Assembly (NCBI GenBank): GCA_034770075.1
Contig: JAVJAP010000134.1
Span: 248,001 to 312,000, forward strand
From: Aralia elata
Lineage: Eukaryota > Streptophyta > Magnoliopsida > Apiales > Araliaceae
Length of the DNA stretch: 64,000 nucleotides
Direction of reading: 5' to 3'
A model generated the notes under the pieces. It worked only from the letters and a program-made list of their open reading frames with translations, did no database searches and was not told where the DNA came from. This document shows positions 12,572-22,897 of the stretch, piece by piece; the stretch's first letter is position 1, and every line of letters starts with the position of its first letter. A program made the position numbers and the translations under genes.

Positions 12572-13345
12572 CTCATATTAAATATTTAATACTCTATCGC
12601 TTTACCATGCTAGAAGGCGACGTTCGATATTCCAAATATCTTTGAACGCTTAGGACTTAATATAATTTCTTTGAGGGGTTTGTTATTATATGTCTCATCT
12701 TGTTTAGCGCGCATGCACATATATATATAAAATACGCGTCATATTATTTAACATGCGAAGCATGTTGTATAATATATAATATATACATAGTAAGCATGCA
12801 CATATAGAATACTATATTCTACCCGGATTGATTATGGACTTTTATTCTAGTTTGGTTCACTAGAGCCATCAAGTGAACCAAAAGGTCAAACCTAGGGTGC
12901 AAGAATAAAATTTAAATATAACTATTACATTTAAACCCGGGCTCCATTACAAACGGGTCTTCAAGCGCTCCTTGCTCCTTTGTCTCCAATTCTTCAAGTA
13001 ATTCTAACTAAACCTATTACATAAACTATTTACAATAAATAGAAACCTTGATCAGCAGTCAAGCGGAAGTACATAGGAGGGAGATAGAATTTACACTAAG
13101 AAAAATTAGAGAAGACGAGGTACGCAGACCCCATTTATAAAAACCCATTCATTCAAGCATCCACTAAAATAAATCCAATCACACATTGGTCAGTAGTCCA
13201 TAATCAATCCCTATTTATTATCATACATATCTCTATATGTATCAATAAATAACATTCATCTCATGAATAATAAAACCATTCCATATATGCATTGATATCA
13301 ATTAATGGGCAATTAAAAGTTTACTAGAAATCCAATTTTGAAACA

Positions 13346-13722
13346 AAATAAACCCCTTTATTTTAATCAAAATTTAAATCATAATAAACTTATTTATTTT
13401 ATTTTATCCAATTTTGAATAAAAATAAACTCCTTTATTTTTAATCAAATTCCAAATCAAAATAAACTCTTTTATTTCAATTAACATGAAATCCAATTTCA
13501 AGTTCAAAACAAAACTCTTTTATTTTAACTTAAAATTGTTGGAAAATAAAATATGTTGAATCCTATTCCTTATCAAAATAAACATCTTTATTTTTAAGGA
13601 AACATGGAATCCTATTCCATATGTGAATAAACTCTTTTATTCTAGGAAACATGGAATCCTATTCCATATGTGAATAAACTCCTTTATTCTGATTTTTATC
13701 AATTAAATAAACCATTTATTTT
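13346..13722 (-). repeat. AU-rich stem-loop block, copia leader 2
   Basis: This is the same nine-unit block as at 6081-6457. One unit differs by an extra A (about 13508), the kind of run-length difference that separates the two copies throughout. Confidence 0.78.
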
Positions 13723-13759
13723 AATTGAAGGAAAAATTATTTTTCGGATTCTGCTGTCC

Positions 13760-13882
13760 GGCGCAGCTGCGCCCAGAATGAACTGGGACACGGCGCAGCT
13801 GCGCTGAACCCCAGAAAAAAACTGATTCTGTGTATGGGCGCAGCTGCGCACCAGAATTAACTGGAGCCGGCGCAGCTGCGCC
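13760..13882 (-). repeat. Paired GCGC hairpins (AGCT loop), copia leader 2
   Basis: Palindromes start at 13760, 13792, 13837 and 13869 (spacing 32, 45, 32). The third ends in A instead of T, and one spacer changed near it, but the two 32-bp pair distances are unchanged. Confidence 0.95.
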
Positions 13883-13984
13883 GCGACGCTGATTCAGAAA
13901 AATTTATTCTGCCCAAAAATTTCGATCCAATCGCATATCTTACACACATGGAATAATCATAATCGATAATTAGCAACAAGGTTA

Positions 13985-13997
13985 GGCTCTGATACCA
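13985..13997 (-). other. Primer-binding site for tRNA-iMet, copia internal domain 2
   Basis: GGCTCTGATACCA on the plus strand lies one base before LTR3 at 13999. It is identical to the site at 6717-6729. Confidence 0.92.
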
Positions 13998-13998
13998 C

Positions 13999-15838
13999 TG
14001 TTAGGTTTTGTACATAGCGCGAACATGTAATCTAATTACATAAATAGTGCGGAAGCGCGATAAAACGGATTTTAAAATTTTCATACAAACCATCACCATG
14101 ATCATCCATGTGCTCAATTATCAATTAAACGAAAGAGATAGAGATTAAGAAATTATACCCTCGTAGAACCGTGCTTCCTCGGGTACAAGTTCACCTCCAA
14201 TTCCTTCGCGTTGTCCTTGAATTTCACCGATTAAATTCCTTCCTTTGATCAACGTTAGCCACCCAAGTGTTTGGCCTCTAGAGGTGATCCACCAAGGAAT
14301 AATAGTTATTCAAGAAGATGGGTGTTGGCAAAACCCTAGTTTCTATCTCTATAGAAATTGCAAGTACTCTCTCTCTCCAATTCTCATGGAAGAGTGTGTA
14401 AATTGTCTAACAATCTAATTGTCTGACTGTCTAACCGTGTAACCCTAAATCATAATAAGACTCCTCTTATTTATAGATATAGGGAACCCTCCTAAACTAT
14501 TTAGGATTAGGGTTTTTATTTTAATTAAACTCCTTTAATTAATTGAACTCCTAATCCAATTAGGAATTCATGAGAGAGTACTTCTATTAATTAATTCCCA
14601 ATCCCTATTAGGAATTAAATAATAGTAATTGTAATAATAATAATAAGACTCTTCTTATTAATTTATATTTAATATTTCCAAAATATTAAATAATAAATAT
14701 TAAGCTATTTAATTTATTCTATCTCCATAGACTAAATTAAATACACTTAACTTATTATTACAATTATGCCATTTACTTCTTAAATAAATATTTTCCTTTT
14801 GCGGTGTGACCCTTTAGGTTCTCCATATTAAACCGGTTGTGAATAAATCAATTAGAACAATTCTAATCTTATTTAAATAAATAAATTAAACTATTTAATT
14901 CATTTAAATAAATAATATTTATTCTACAATAAGGGTAAGCCCCCTTAGCGATCAACGACTTTCCAGATAATATAGATTTCAACATTAATCATAAAAGAAC
15001 CTTTCAGTGAATAGTTATCGTACAATTCAATCCTTCTACCATACAATGTCCCAATTAAATATAAGACATGGAATTACTGTCAAGTCTTATTTTATTTAAT
15101 TATATGTATTTCGATTCTGAAATGCACAACTCTGATAATGCAAATTAGAAACTCCTTTCTAATTTCATTCTGCTTTGGCCAAAGACTTCTGAGTCGTCAT
15201 TTATCGAATCACATAGGACATTCACTCCTTTTACTAGAAGTGGTAGATTCTTTGTTGATCATTCACCTATCTCCATGTATAACTTATTATACCCAATCAT
15301 ACCCTTTGATATACCCTAAGGGTCTTAAGGGACATGTCAAAGTATAACTCATCATACACAAGATACTATGATGATCTCAAGTCCAAGGATCACTTGTACT
15401 ACTATCACTTGAGGAATTCCTATTGACAGGCGAGTAAAACTCCATTAGGTATTCCTTAGCGAGCCACGTTCAGTGAACTTATTCTCTAATAAGCACCTAC
15501 ATACTTGCTTTAGTGTCTCCACACAAATGATTATGAGATCAATCATCCTCTTCATAAGAGCAAGCAACGTATGTACTAATCTATCCGGATTCACTAATCC
15601 CCTTTTTAGTAATCCAACGATTAGGAACAATTTTAGTTTGTGAGCTATCTAGAATTTAGATCTCATTAGCATGATCACCATCATGATTCTAAAAGCATTG
15701 CTCAAAACTATGGGTTTATCACATTTAATATAACAGCACTATGTAGATAATGTAAAATGCCTTTTTCAAACGAATAAGATTATAAAGTATATGCTACATC
15801 ATATCAAATATGATTGGCTTGTGTGCATACTACTTTCA
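13999..15838 (-). repeat. copia LTR3 (1,840 bp), outer 5' LTR of the array
   Basis: It starts TGTTAGG and ends ...CTTTCA on the plus strand, and is followed by unrelated sequence (TTAGTGAGATAA). This is therefore the outer edge of the array. The expected 5-bp target duplication would begin TTAGT; its partner is off the left edge and cannot be checked. A TATA motif is at 14467-14476. Confidence 0.93.
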
Positions 15839-16157
15839 TTAGTGAGATAACTACTTAAAAACGTGCTAACCGGTTCTATCATAATCAACACAAGACAAGA
15901 GTTGCAATATATCATGGCATTCGACCCAAGTCTTAGTAATTAGCAAATATCAAAAATTCTCATCACAGACAAGTGAGGATGTTTACTCAGCAAGATGTTA
16001 GGATCATGCAACTAAACTACATGATATGATATGATATGCATGAGAAAGTCACCATTTTTTTTTTGCAATTATTACATGAACTTAATTAAAACAAGCAAAT
16101 AAACTAATAATAAAGACAGATAAATATAAGCTTCACAAAAATATAGGCAAGCCTAAT
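15839..16157 (-). other. 3' noncoding region of Athila A
   Basis: This is AT-rich sequence after the ORF3 stop with no reading frame of interest. It contains a short ATGATATG repeat near 16020 and a T run near 16060. It ends abruptly at the copia LTR. Confidence 0.6.
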
Positions 16158-16170
16158 ACCCCCAAACTTA
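16158..16170 (-). other. Polypurine-like motif 3' of ORF3, Athila A
   Basis: The plus strand ACCCCCAAACTTA reads TAAGTTTGGGGGT on the element strand. A second copy is at 17940-17952, so ORF3 is bracketed by two. Element B has the same arrangement. Confidence 0.65.
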
Positions 16171-16217
16171 AAATATGCAATGTCCTCATTGGAGATAAAA
16201 GGGTAAAGAGTACTCCC

Positions 16218-17371
16218 TTAAGAGTCGTCCTCGGCGCCGCCAGGCGGTGTGTCATGCGGAAGATAAGGGATGCTGGCTCCGATGGTGGGAAACTCGACGT
16301 GGACCCCCTGCTGGCTGAATGCCTCCGATAATGCACCCGTAAAGGAGACGTTGTAGTCTCTGAAGCTCGTGTGCAACGCGTCCATGCGGCGCTGCAGGCG
16401 ACGCATCTCGCGCTCATGTCCACCGTCTCCTCCCTGCTGCACTAGCAGTGCAGGCATGTCCTCCTCACTGGGCCTCCTCCTCCTCATCAGCAATAATGAA
16501 ACCCAACCCATTAGGCCAGGACTCTCCACCGCGCCATACATTGTACTTTCTGATCTTGGCACTGTCAATGTCCCGCATGGGCAACTGGAAGGGTCTCCTC
16601 GCCCCATTCCACCTTCGCCGCAAGACAGAGGCGTGTATTAATCGAGGCGTGTGGAATGGCACCAGAAGTGACTGCACGTATGAAACGGAGCATTGAGTGG
16701 CGAATGATGTAACCCACGTCAATGCTTCCTCCACGCAGAATGCGGTGCAATAGAACCGCTCGGTCCCGGGTCACATCCTGGTGATGAGTGGTCGGCAGAA
16801 TACTCGCGCAGATGAAGGCATACCATGCCTTGGCATATCTGTTCAGTGCGGTCTGAGGGAAGTGAACCTTCAGAGTAGTGCCTGGCTGAGTCCTCCACTG
16901 AGTGCCCGGCTGGCACATCTCCCACACCAAAGCATCGAGATCAGTCTCGAAGCGCTCATGTACCACCCAGTTGGTGGCCTCAGCAGTAGTAGACGGCAGG
17001 CGGAAAAGCTCGTTAATTGCTTGCGCAGTGTAGGAGACCTGCTTGCCCCGAACGAAGGATATGCCATTCTAAGTCTCACGGGCATTGGCATAAAATTCTC
17101 GAACAATGGCCATCGGGGCAGACCTGGGTGTCTCAATGAAAAGCAACCAGCCCAGACACCGGATTTGATCTAGAATTCGCCCATCCTGTGCCTTGGGCTT
17201 CAAACCCCTCTCTGGTATGAAGGATTTGGCGCTCAGCACCTCCCGGTAATAATGTTGGGCTGAGAGATTGACAAACTTGGTGGCATCCAGAGTGTTGATG
17301 CCACTACCCGTAGATTCAGATTTGCTGCTGGATGAAGAAGATGGTTGGGGTGTGCGTGCACGCTTTGGCAT
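16218..17371 (-). pseudogene. Athila ORF3 (putative plant transposon protein domain), frameshifted
   Basis: It starts at 17371 with a basic Ser-rich N-terminus (MPKRARTPQPSSSSSS) and is open to 17069. It continues in another frame at 16966-16565 (KAWYAFICASILPTTHHQDV, the best conserved stretch) and in a third frame at 16607-16218, ending in an acidic tail (GGAEDDS). At least two frameshifts break it. The homologous ORF is at the same place in element B, and the central KAWHAFICAK-type motif is shared. The family is often annotated as a putative plant transposon protein. Its role is unknown. No signal peptide or membrane segment is visible, so calling it an envelope protein is not supported. 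Confidence 0.75.
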
Positions 17372-17553
17372 GATTAGGGTTTGGTGAAGAGATTAGGTGT
17401 AGTTAGGGTTTGATGAATATGGCAGGGGGTGAGGGGAGAGGTTTTTCTTGTTTGCTTCTACTGCTTGAGAGTTTTTAGGTTTAGGGTTTATGATTTGTTA
17501 TGTGACTTGACTGATGGGGACCTGCCTTTATATTAAAAAAAATTTCCGCGAGG

Positions 17554-17753
17554 GGCGCAGCTGCGCCACAGTTGTACCGTGAAGGGGGCGTAGCTGCGCT
17601 GCTGCTCAGATTTGGCTCAGATGCACCTTGGCGCAGCTGCGCTGCTGATGTACTGATGGTGGGGTGTAGCTGCGCTGAGGCTCAGGTGCCGCGTGCTAAC
17701 AGATCCCGGCGCAGCTGCGCAATGGATGACTTGAGGAACGGCGCAGCTGCGCC
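17554..17753 (-). repeat. Six paired GCGC hairpins (AGCT loop) in the pol-ORF3 spacer of Athila A
   Basis: Hairpins start at 17554, 17587, 17630, 17663, 17708 and 17740, giving spacing 33, 43, 33, 45, 32. Three are (near-)perfect GGCGCAGCTGCGCC. Others carry C-to-T changes that leave wobble pairs (GGCGTAGCTGCGCT, GGTGTAGCTGCGCT). The set is three tandem copies of a 76-78-bp two-hairpin unit. Confidence 0.95.
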
Positions 17754-17939
17754 GACCTTCCTACTCCCTGGATGAATTTTTAATTTTTTTTTTTTTGGAG
17801 AACACACTTGACACACATTAAATCTCCAGGTGAAAAACTCAATTCATATAAATATCCAACAAATCTAAAAAGAAACGAAAATCTCAATTCAAACTAGTAA
17901 ACTTACGAACGATGCATACGCAATGCAATGAAACTATGC

Positions 17940-17952
17940 ACCCCCAAACTTA
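17940..17952 (-). other. Polypurine-like motif 5' of ORF3, Athila A
   Basis: This is a second copy of TAAGTTTGGGGGT (element strand). The stretch 17754-18169 around it is otherwise noncoding spacer between the hairpin cluster and the integrase stop. Confidence 0.65.
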
Positions 17953-18169
17953 AAGTCTGTTTAAATCATAAGGTTGAAGGCACGATTGGACACCTGAAAA
18001 GCAAACAAACATGTTAAAATGAAATCATGCAAACTAAATTATAATCACACAAGAATAAAAGAGTAATAATAATAAAATCGGGCTGCCTCCCGAGAAGCGC
18101 TTTGGTTTAAAGTCGGTTAGCTCGACTATCCATTCGTGCTCAGTCCATGGCTAGGACAACTGAGGATTC

Positions 18170-19144
18170 TTAGCGATTGACTTCGCCTCCCCAATAGTAC
18201 TTCAGCCGTTGGCCATTCACCTTGAATGGTTGCTCACTGTCCTTTCCAATTATTTCGATGGCCCCGTGTGGAAATACAGCTGTGATGGTAAACGGACCCG
18301 ACCATCGGGATTTGAGCTTTCCCGGGAATAATTTGAGCCTGGAGTTGAATAACAAGACCGCTTGGCCAGGTTCAAATTTTCTCTTGATGATTTTTCGGTG
18401 GTGCCATCTCTTTACCTTCTCGTAGAGTTTAGAATTCTCATAGGCTTGTAAACGAAACTCATCAAGTTCATTTAGCTGTAGAAGTCTCCTCTCTCCTGCT
18501 GCAGATGGGTCGAAATTCAACTTCTTGATCGCCCAATAGGCTTTGTGCTCTAATTCAACCGGGAGATGACACGCTTTGCTGTAGACCACATGGTATGGGG
18601 ACATGCCGAGGGGTGTCTTATAGGCAGTTCTATATGCCCATAATGCTTTATCTAGCTTCAACGACCAGTACTTTCTGGAAGGATTGACAATCTTTTCCAG
18701 AATTTTCTTGACCTTTCTATTTGACACTTCGACTTGCCCATTTGTTTGTGGGTGGTATGTCGTGGCAATTCTGTGCCTCACACCGTATTTAGCCAGGAGG
18801 GCTGTGAACTGTTTGTTGCAAAAATGACTGCCCTCATCACTGATGATCGCGCGAGGAATGCCAAATCTAGTGAAAATGCACTTTTGCAGGAACCTAAGAA
18901 CCACCTTAGCATCATCGGTAGGTAAGGTAGAAGCTTCCACCCATTTGGACACATAATCAACCGCAAGAAGGATATAGAGATTATTGCAGGATGATGGGAA
19001 TGGTCCCATGAAGTCTATGCCCCATACATCAAAGATCTCCACCTCCAAGATCACATTTAGTGACATCTCATTGCGGTTGGAGATGTTGCCCACCCGTTGG
19101 CATCGATCACAATTCTTTATGAATTGGTGGGCATCTTTGAACAA
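18170..19144 (-). pseudogene. Athila A integrase (core and C-terminal part)
   Basis: This is an open frame of 324 codons. It begins in the zinc-binding half (CDRCQRVGN). The catalytic core follows with all three acidic residues visible: Asp in WGIDFMGPF, Asp in ISDEGSHF and Glu in GQVEVSNR. The C-terminal region (FEPGQAVLLFNSRLKLFPGK) matches Athila integrases and has no chromodomain. It is joined to the upstream pol only through a frameshift near 19145-19231, so it is part of a broken polyprotein, although this segment itself has no stop. It would insert element cDNA into chromosomal DNA. Confidence 0.85.
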
Positions 19145-19231
19145 AGTGGGCCAATAGAATCCGGCCTGAAGTACTTTGGCTGCAGTTCTTTGCGTTCCAT
19201 AATGGCCTCCATACAGAGAAGAATGACATGC

Positions 19232-19570
19232 CTATAATATACTGGTAGTCTCGACATCGGGAATGCACCTTCGGATCACGAGATCTGTACATTGTTTGAA
19301 CAAGTAAGGCTCGTCCCACATGTATCTCTTTGCATCATGCAAAAATTTCTTCTTCTGCTGAGAAGTTAGATCTGGTGGTAGTACATGACTCACAAGATAG
19401 TTAACTATATCAGCGAACCATGGGATCTCAGATGTGATTGCAAATAGCTGTTCATCAGGGAAGCGATCATTTATTTCAACCTTCTCTTTGCTCTCCAAAT
19501 CCGGATTGTCTAGTCTGGACAGATGATCAGCAACTAGATTCTCTGTGCCTTTCTTGTCCCTTATTTCCAA
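19232..19570 (-). pseudogene. Athila A RNase H end and integrase N-terminal linker
   Basis: This is a short open stretch with the typical RNase H-integrase junction (GTENLVADHLSRL) followed by the linker leading to the integrase zinc finger. It is cut from RNase H by stops at 19571-19668 and from the integrase core by a frameshift. Confidence 0.75.
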
Positions 19571-19668
19571 GTCAAATTCTTGGAGTAAAAGGATCCACCT
19601 GATTAATCTGGGTTTGGCATCTTTCTATGAGATCAAATACCGAATTGCTGCATGGTCTGTGTACACCA

Positions 19669-20436
19669 CTACCTTTGTTCCAATGAGGTAGGACCGGAAC
19701 TTGTCGAATGCATAAACGACAATGAGTAATTCCTTCTCGTGGTGGTGTAATTCATTTGGGCCTCTGAGAGTGTCTTGCTGGCATAGTAAACTACATGTAG
19801 AACCTTGTCTCTATACTGTCCCAATACCACACCCACAGCGTAATCACTAGCATCACACATCAGCTCAAATGGTAAAGACCAGTCTGGTGCCACTATCACA
19901 GGTGTTGTTGTCAACTTCTTTTTCAACAACTCAAAGGCTGCTAAGCAATTTTCCTCGAATATGAACGGGACATCCTTTTCCAATAGATTGCACAGGGGTT
20001 TTGTGATTTTGGAGAAGTCTTTGATAAATCTCCGGTAAAACCCAGCATGGCCCAAAAAACTTCGAACTCCCTTCACAGAAGTCGATGGAGGCAATTTCTC
20101 AATGGTTTCTAACTTTGCTTTATCCACTTCTAACCCTTTTGCTGAAACTTTGTGACCCAAGATTATTCCTTCCTGAACCATGAAGTGACATTTCTCCCAA
20201 TTAAGCACAAGGTTTGTTTCCACGCATCTCTTTAGTACCATGACCAAATTCTCTAGACAACTGTCGAAGGAATTTCCAAACACCGAAAAATCATCCATGA
20301 AAACCTCCATGTTGATTTCCACCATGTCAGGAAATATTGCCATCATGCACCGTTGAAAAGTAGCTGGAGCATTACACAGACCGAAAGACATTCGCCTGAA
20401 AGTGGTTTTCTCTTGATCCTCTGGAGTTATGGACAA
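19669..20436 (-). pseudogene. Athila A reverse transcriptase (3' half) and RNase H start
   Basis: It holds RT motifs MSFGLCNAPATFQRCM and VFMDDFSVFG (the catalytic FMDD pair is intact), the connection (RSFLGHAGFYRRFIKDFSKI) and the RNase H start (MCDASDYAVG). The frame is lost near 19730 by a small deletion: the RNase H motif around TTT(R)KE runs into a wrong frame and stops at 19669. At its 5' end it overlaps a local duplication (20398-20475) that separates it from the upstream RT half. Confidence 0.85.
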
Positions 20437-20475
20437 GTAAAAGTGGTTTTCTCTTGATCCTCTGGAGTTATGGCA
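20398..20475 (-). repeat. Short direct duplication with deletion inside RT, Athila A
   Basis: A 33-bp stretch (AGTGGTTTTCTCTTGATCCT and the following bases, to ...TTATGG) occurs twice in a row, separated by ACAAGTAA. The second copy replaces the bases that in element B encode the residues after TTFTCP. The protein therefore reads ...EKTTFTCP then a stop, and restarts in another frame with the duplicated ITPEDQEKTTF. This looks like a reverse-transcription or replication slip. Confidence 0.85.
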
Positions 20476-21839
20476 ATTTGATTATAACCAGAATATCTGT
20501 CAAGCAAATAGTAGTATTCGTGCCCTGCAAGTCTGTCCAACATTTGATCTAGGAATGGAAGTGGGAAGTGATCTTTCCTCTTGGCTTTGTTAAGCTTTCG
20601 ATAGTCCATACAGACTCTCCATCCCCTGACTGTTCGAGTTGGTATCAACTCGTTGTTCTCATTTCTTACCACAGTTATTCCTCCCTTCTTTGGTACACAC
20701 TGCACAGGGCTCACCCACGGACTGTCAGAGATGGGATAGATGATCCCAGCGTCTAGCCATTTTAGAATTTTTGCTTTCACCACCTCTTTCATGATGGGAT
20801 TCAGCCTTCTTTGATGTTCTATGGTGGGCTTGCTGTCGTCTTCCATCAAAATCTTGTGCATACAAAATGAGGGGTTGATTCCTTTTATATCAGCAATGGT
20901 CCACCCAATAGCCTCTTGGAATTCTCGAAGGATTCTTATCAGCTTGCCTTCTTGTAAAGATGTTAGTGCAGAAGAAATAATGACAGGTAGTGTATCTGAA
21001 GTGCCTAAATATGCATACCTGAGGTGATTTAGCAAGGTCTTTAGCTCAAGTTTAGGGGGTACCTCTCTAGATGGTTTCAAATGAGATGGAGAATCATTTG
21101 AGCTTCTCAAGGGCTCAATTGGTACCTTGAACCTCGCCATCCTGGGTATTGCATCTAGAAAATGAACATACTCACAGTTTTCGGGCTCGCCCAAGTCGAT
21201 GTCTCCTATCAGTGTCATCTCAAGCAAGTCACTATGTGTGGCTTTAATGAATTCCTCGGTCACTGCACTTTCAATGATATCAACTCGGAAACAATCTTCC
21301 TCTTCGGTCGGGAATTTCATAGCTTTAAAGACATTAAAGGTGACTTCTTGGTCTTGAACCCTCATTGTCAATTCTCCTTTTTGCACATTAATGAGAGTTC
21401 TCCCGGTAGCTAAAAATGGCCTCCCAAGTATGATGGGAATATCCTTGTCCTCCTCGAAGTCTAGGATTATGAAGTCAGCTGGGAATATGAACTTATCAAC
21501 CTTAATAAGAACATCTTCCACAATTCCTCTTGGGTATGTGACTGAACGATCAGCTAGCTGAAGAGAGACATTTGTAGGCTTAGGTGCTGGTAATCCCAAC
21601 TGAGTAAAGACGGACAATGGCATGAGATTAATGCTTGCACCAAGATCACATAAGAATTTCTTGAATGACAGGTCTCCAATGGTGCAAGGAATGGTGAAAC
21701 TGCCCGAATCCTTCAACTTTGGAGGTAGCTTTCTTTGTAATACCGCACTGCATTCCTCTGTCAAAGCTACAATTTCAAAATCTTGCAATTTTTTCTTCCT
21801 TGACAGAATCCCCTTCATGAACTTAGCATAGCTCGGCAT
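20427..21839 (-). pseudogene. Athila A protease and reverse transcriptase (5' half)
   Basis: This is a 470-codon frame. The retroviral-type protease has LCDLGASINLMP (active-site DLGAS) and IILGRPFLATGRT. A long linker follows, then RT motifs MHKILMEDDSKPTIEHQRRL, VPKKGG, RVCMDYRKLNKAKRKDHFPL and YYLLDRYSGYNQI. The RT Asp motif reads LLDRYSGY; in B it is LLDGYSGY, so the Gly-to-Arg change is private to A. The frame ends in the duplication at 20398-20475. The upstream gag frame is offset by about 20 bp, implying a frameshift near 21840-21860. Confidence 0.87.
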
Positions 21840-21859
21840 TTGTCCATGCTACCTTCCTT

Positions 21860-22234
21860 TTAAAGAAATTCAGCAGAGTCAGTTTCTAGGGAAGGGCGCA
21901 GCTGCGCCGGCTCCCCTTGCACAATGGGCGCAGCTGCGCCAGCTGGATCAACTTCAGAAGAATGGCGCAACTGCGCTGGTTCCCTTTGCAAACTAGGCGC
22001 AGCTGCGCCGGTTGGCAGAGTCTGCTTCCCACTTCTGAGTGTGACAGCTTGGCATTGTTCCTTTCCATTTCTCCTTGGATTGATTTCTGTGTCGCTAGGG
22101 AGAGTCCCCTGAGGTCTATTAGACAACAAGCTGAACAATTGACTCATTTGATTTTCCAAATTCTTAAAGCCTGATGTTTGGCCTTGCTCTAACTTATCAA
22201 TTTTGGCCATGTACCTCTCCAAATTTTCATTCAT
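21860..22234 (-). pseudogene. Athila A gag C-terminal linker, carrying four GCGC hairpins
   Basis: It begins with a helical stretch (NLENQMSQLFSLLSNRPQGT) and NPRRNGKEQCQAVTLRSGKQ, both shared with element B. After RSGKQ, where B has an acidic low-complexity linker, A encodes GAAAP and PAQLR alternately. These are the hairpin sequence GGCGCAGCTGCGCC read in two frames. The hairpins therefore lie inside the coding sequence without themselves stopping it. The segment is disconnected by flanking stops and a frameshift. Confidence 0.8.
21895..22009 (-). repeat. Four paired GCGC hairpins (AGCT loop) in the gag-protease linker of Athila A
   Basis: Hairpins start at 21895, 21927, 21964 and 21996 (spacing 32, 37, 32). 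The 18-nt spacers inside the two pairs are similar to each other (GGCTCCCCTTGCACAATG and GGTTCCCTTTGCAAACTA). The cluster is therefore a tandem duplication of a 69-bp two-hairpin unit. Confidence 0.95.
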
Positions 22235-22336
22235 TTCAGCAACCTTCTTATCAGTAGTTGTGGCTTGTTGCTGACTGTGGAACGCCAGAGGATTGAGAGG
22301 TTTTGGAGCTTGTGGATAATCTTGACGGTTGCTTCA

Positions 22337-22609
22337 TGAGAAGTTCGGGTGATTCCTATTCCCCGGATTGTAGTTGTTCTGATATTGATTTATTGGCCGC
22401 TGGTAGTTGCTCACAAATTGCACAGACTCAGCATTGATGGCACATTGATCAGAAGAGTGTGAACCTGCACAAAGCTCACAAATCATGGAAACTTGTTGCC
22501 CCTTTCCTTCATATAGATTGTCAATCTTTTTGACTATAGCAGATATCTGGGCTTGAAGTGAAGTGGCTGTGTCAACCTCTAATATCCCTGCTACGTTTGG
22601 TTGGTTGGA
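22337..22609 (-). pseudogene. Athila A gag zinc-knuckle segment
   Basis: This is an open segment without its own start. It contains the Athila-type knuckle CELCAGSHSSDQC (CX2CX3HX4C) near 22437-22475 and INAESVQFV. A TGA closes it at 22334-22336, at the same FS/FN-Trp-like position where element B also has TGA. Another TGA separates it from the upstream gag at 22610. Confidence 0.7.
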
Positions 22610-22897
22610 TCAGGAAGATGGCCATTGATAATTATTCACAGCCATGGTCTCCAAAAGTTCATAAGCTTCGTCATAGTTCTTACCCATGAATGCTCTTCCC
22701 GAAGCTGCATCAATGCCTGCCCGTGTTTGAATATTCAACCCATTGTAAAATGTGTTAAGTTGCATCCATTGCGGCAGACCGTGATGTGGACACTTTCTCA
22801 ATAGTTCCTTGTATCGCTCCCATATCTCATACAAGGATTCTCCATGATGTTGCTCATATGAGGAGATGTCATTTCTCAACTTAGCAGTTTTGGCTGG
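22610..22897 (-). pseudogene. Athila A gag middle part, 3' side of the solo-LTR insertion
   Basis: It resumes the capsid domain (PAKTAKLRNDISSYEQHHGE, YEIWERYKELLRKCPHHGLP, FYNGL) exactly where the gag fragment at 24985-25448 breaks off. The intervening 2,087 bp is a solo LTR flanked by GCTGG. It ends in TGA at 22610. Confidence 0.82.

Larger units (their letters stand above)
1..15838 (-). mobile_element. Tandem Ty1/copia array (Angela-like): three LTRs, two internal domains
   Basis: Read on the minus strand the order is LTR3, internal domain 2 (8570-13998), LTR2, internal domain 1 (1304-6730), LTR1 (cut by the window edge). The repeat period is 7,266-7,269 bp and neighbouring copies share one LTR. 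Each internal domain starts with a tRNA-iMet primer site and ends with a polypurine tract. The 1.84-kb LTRs and the gag, integrase and RT fragments show Ty1/copia. Gag and integrase wording resembles the Angela/BARE group, which is recall of the family, not a search. The right flank (TTAGT at 15839) is Athila A 3' noncoding sequence, so the array is nested in that element. The left end lies outside the window. Confidence 0.9.

Noticed and set aside
16369..17173. Plus-strand ORFs of 80-130 codons
   Set aside because: They are the GC-rich opposite strand of ORF3 in Athila A, whose minus-strand frames show family motifs.
16218..17371. Athila ORF3 as an envelope gene
   Set aside because: No signal peptide, no transmembrane segment and a basic Ser-rich start; it matches the putative plant transposon protein type instead.
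17554..17753. CRISPR-like array (14-bp palindromic repeats with 18-19-bp gaps)
   Set aside because: Plant retrotransposon context, repeats too short and variable, gaps alternate in length and are partly repeated themselves; no cas genes.
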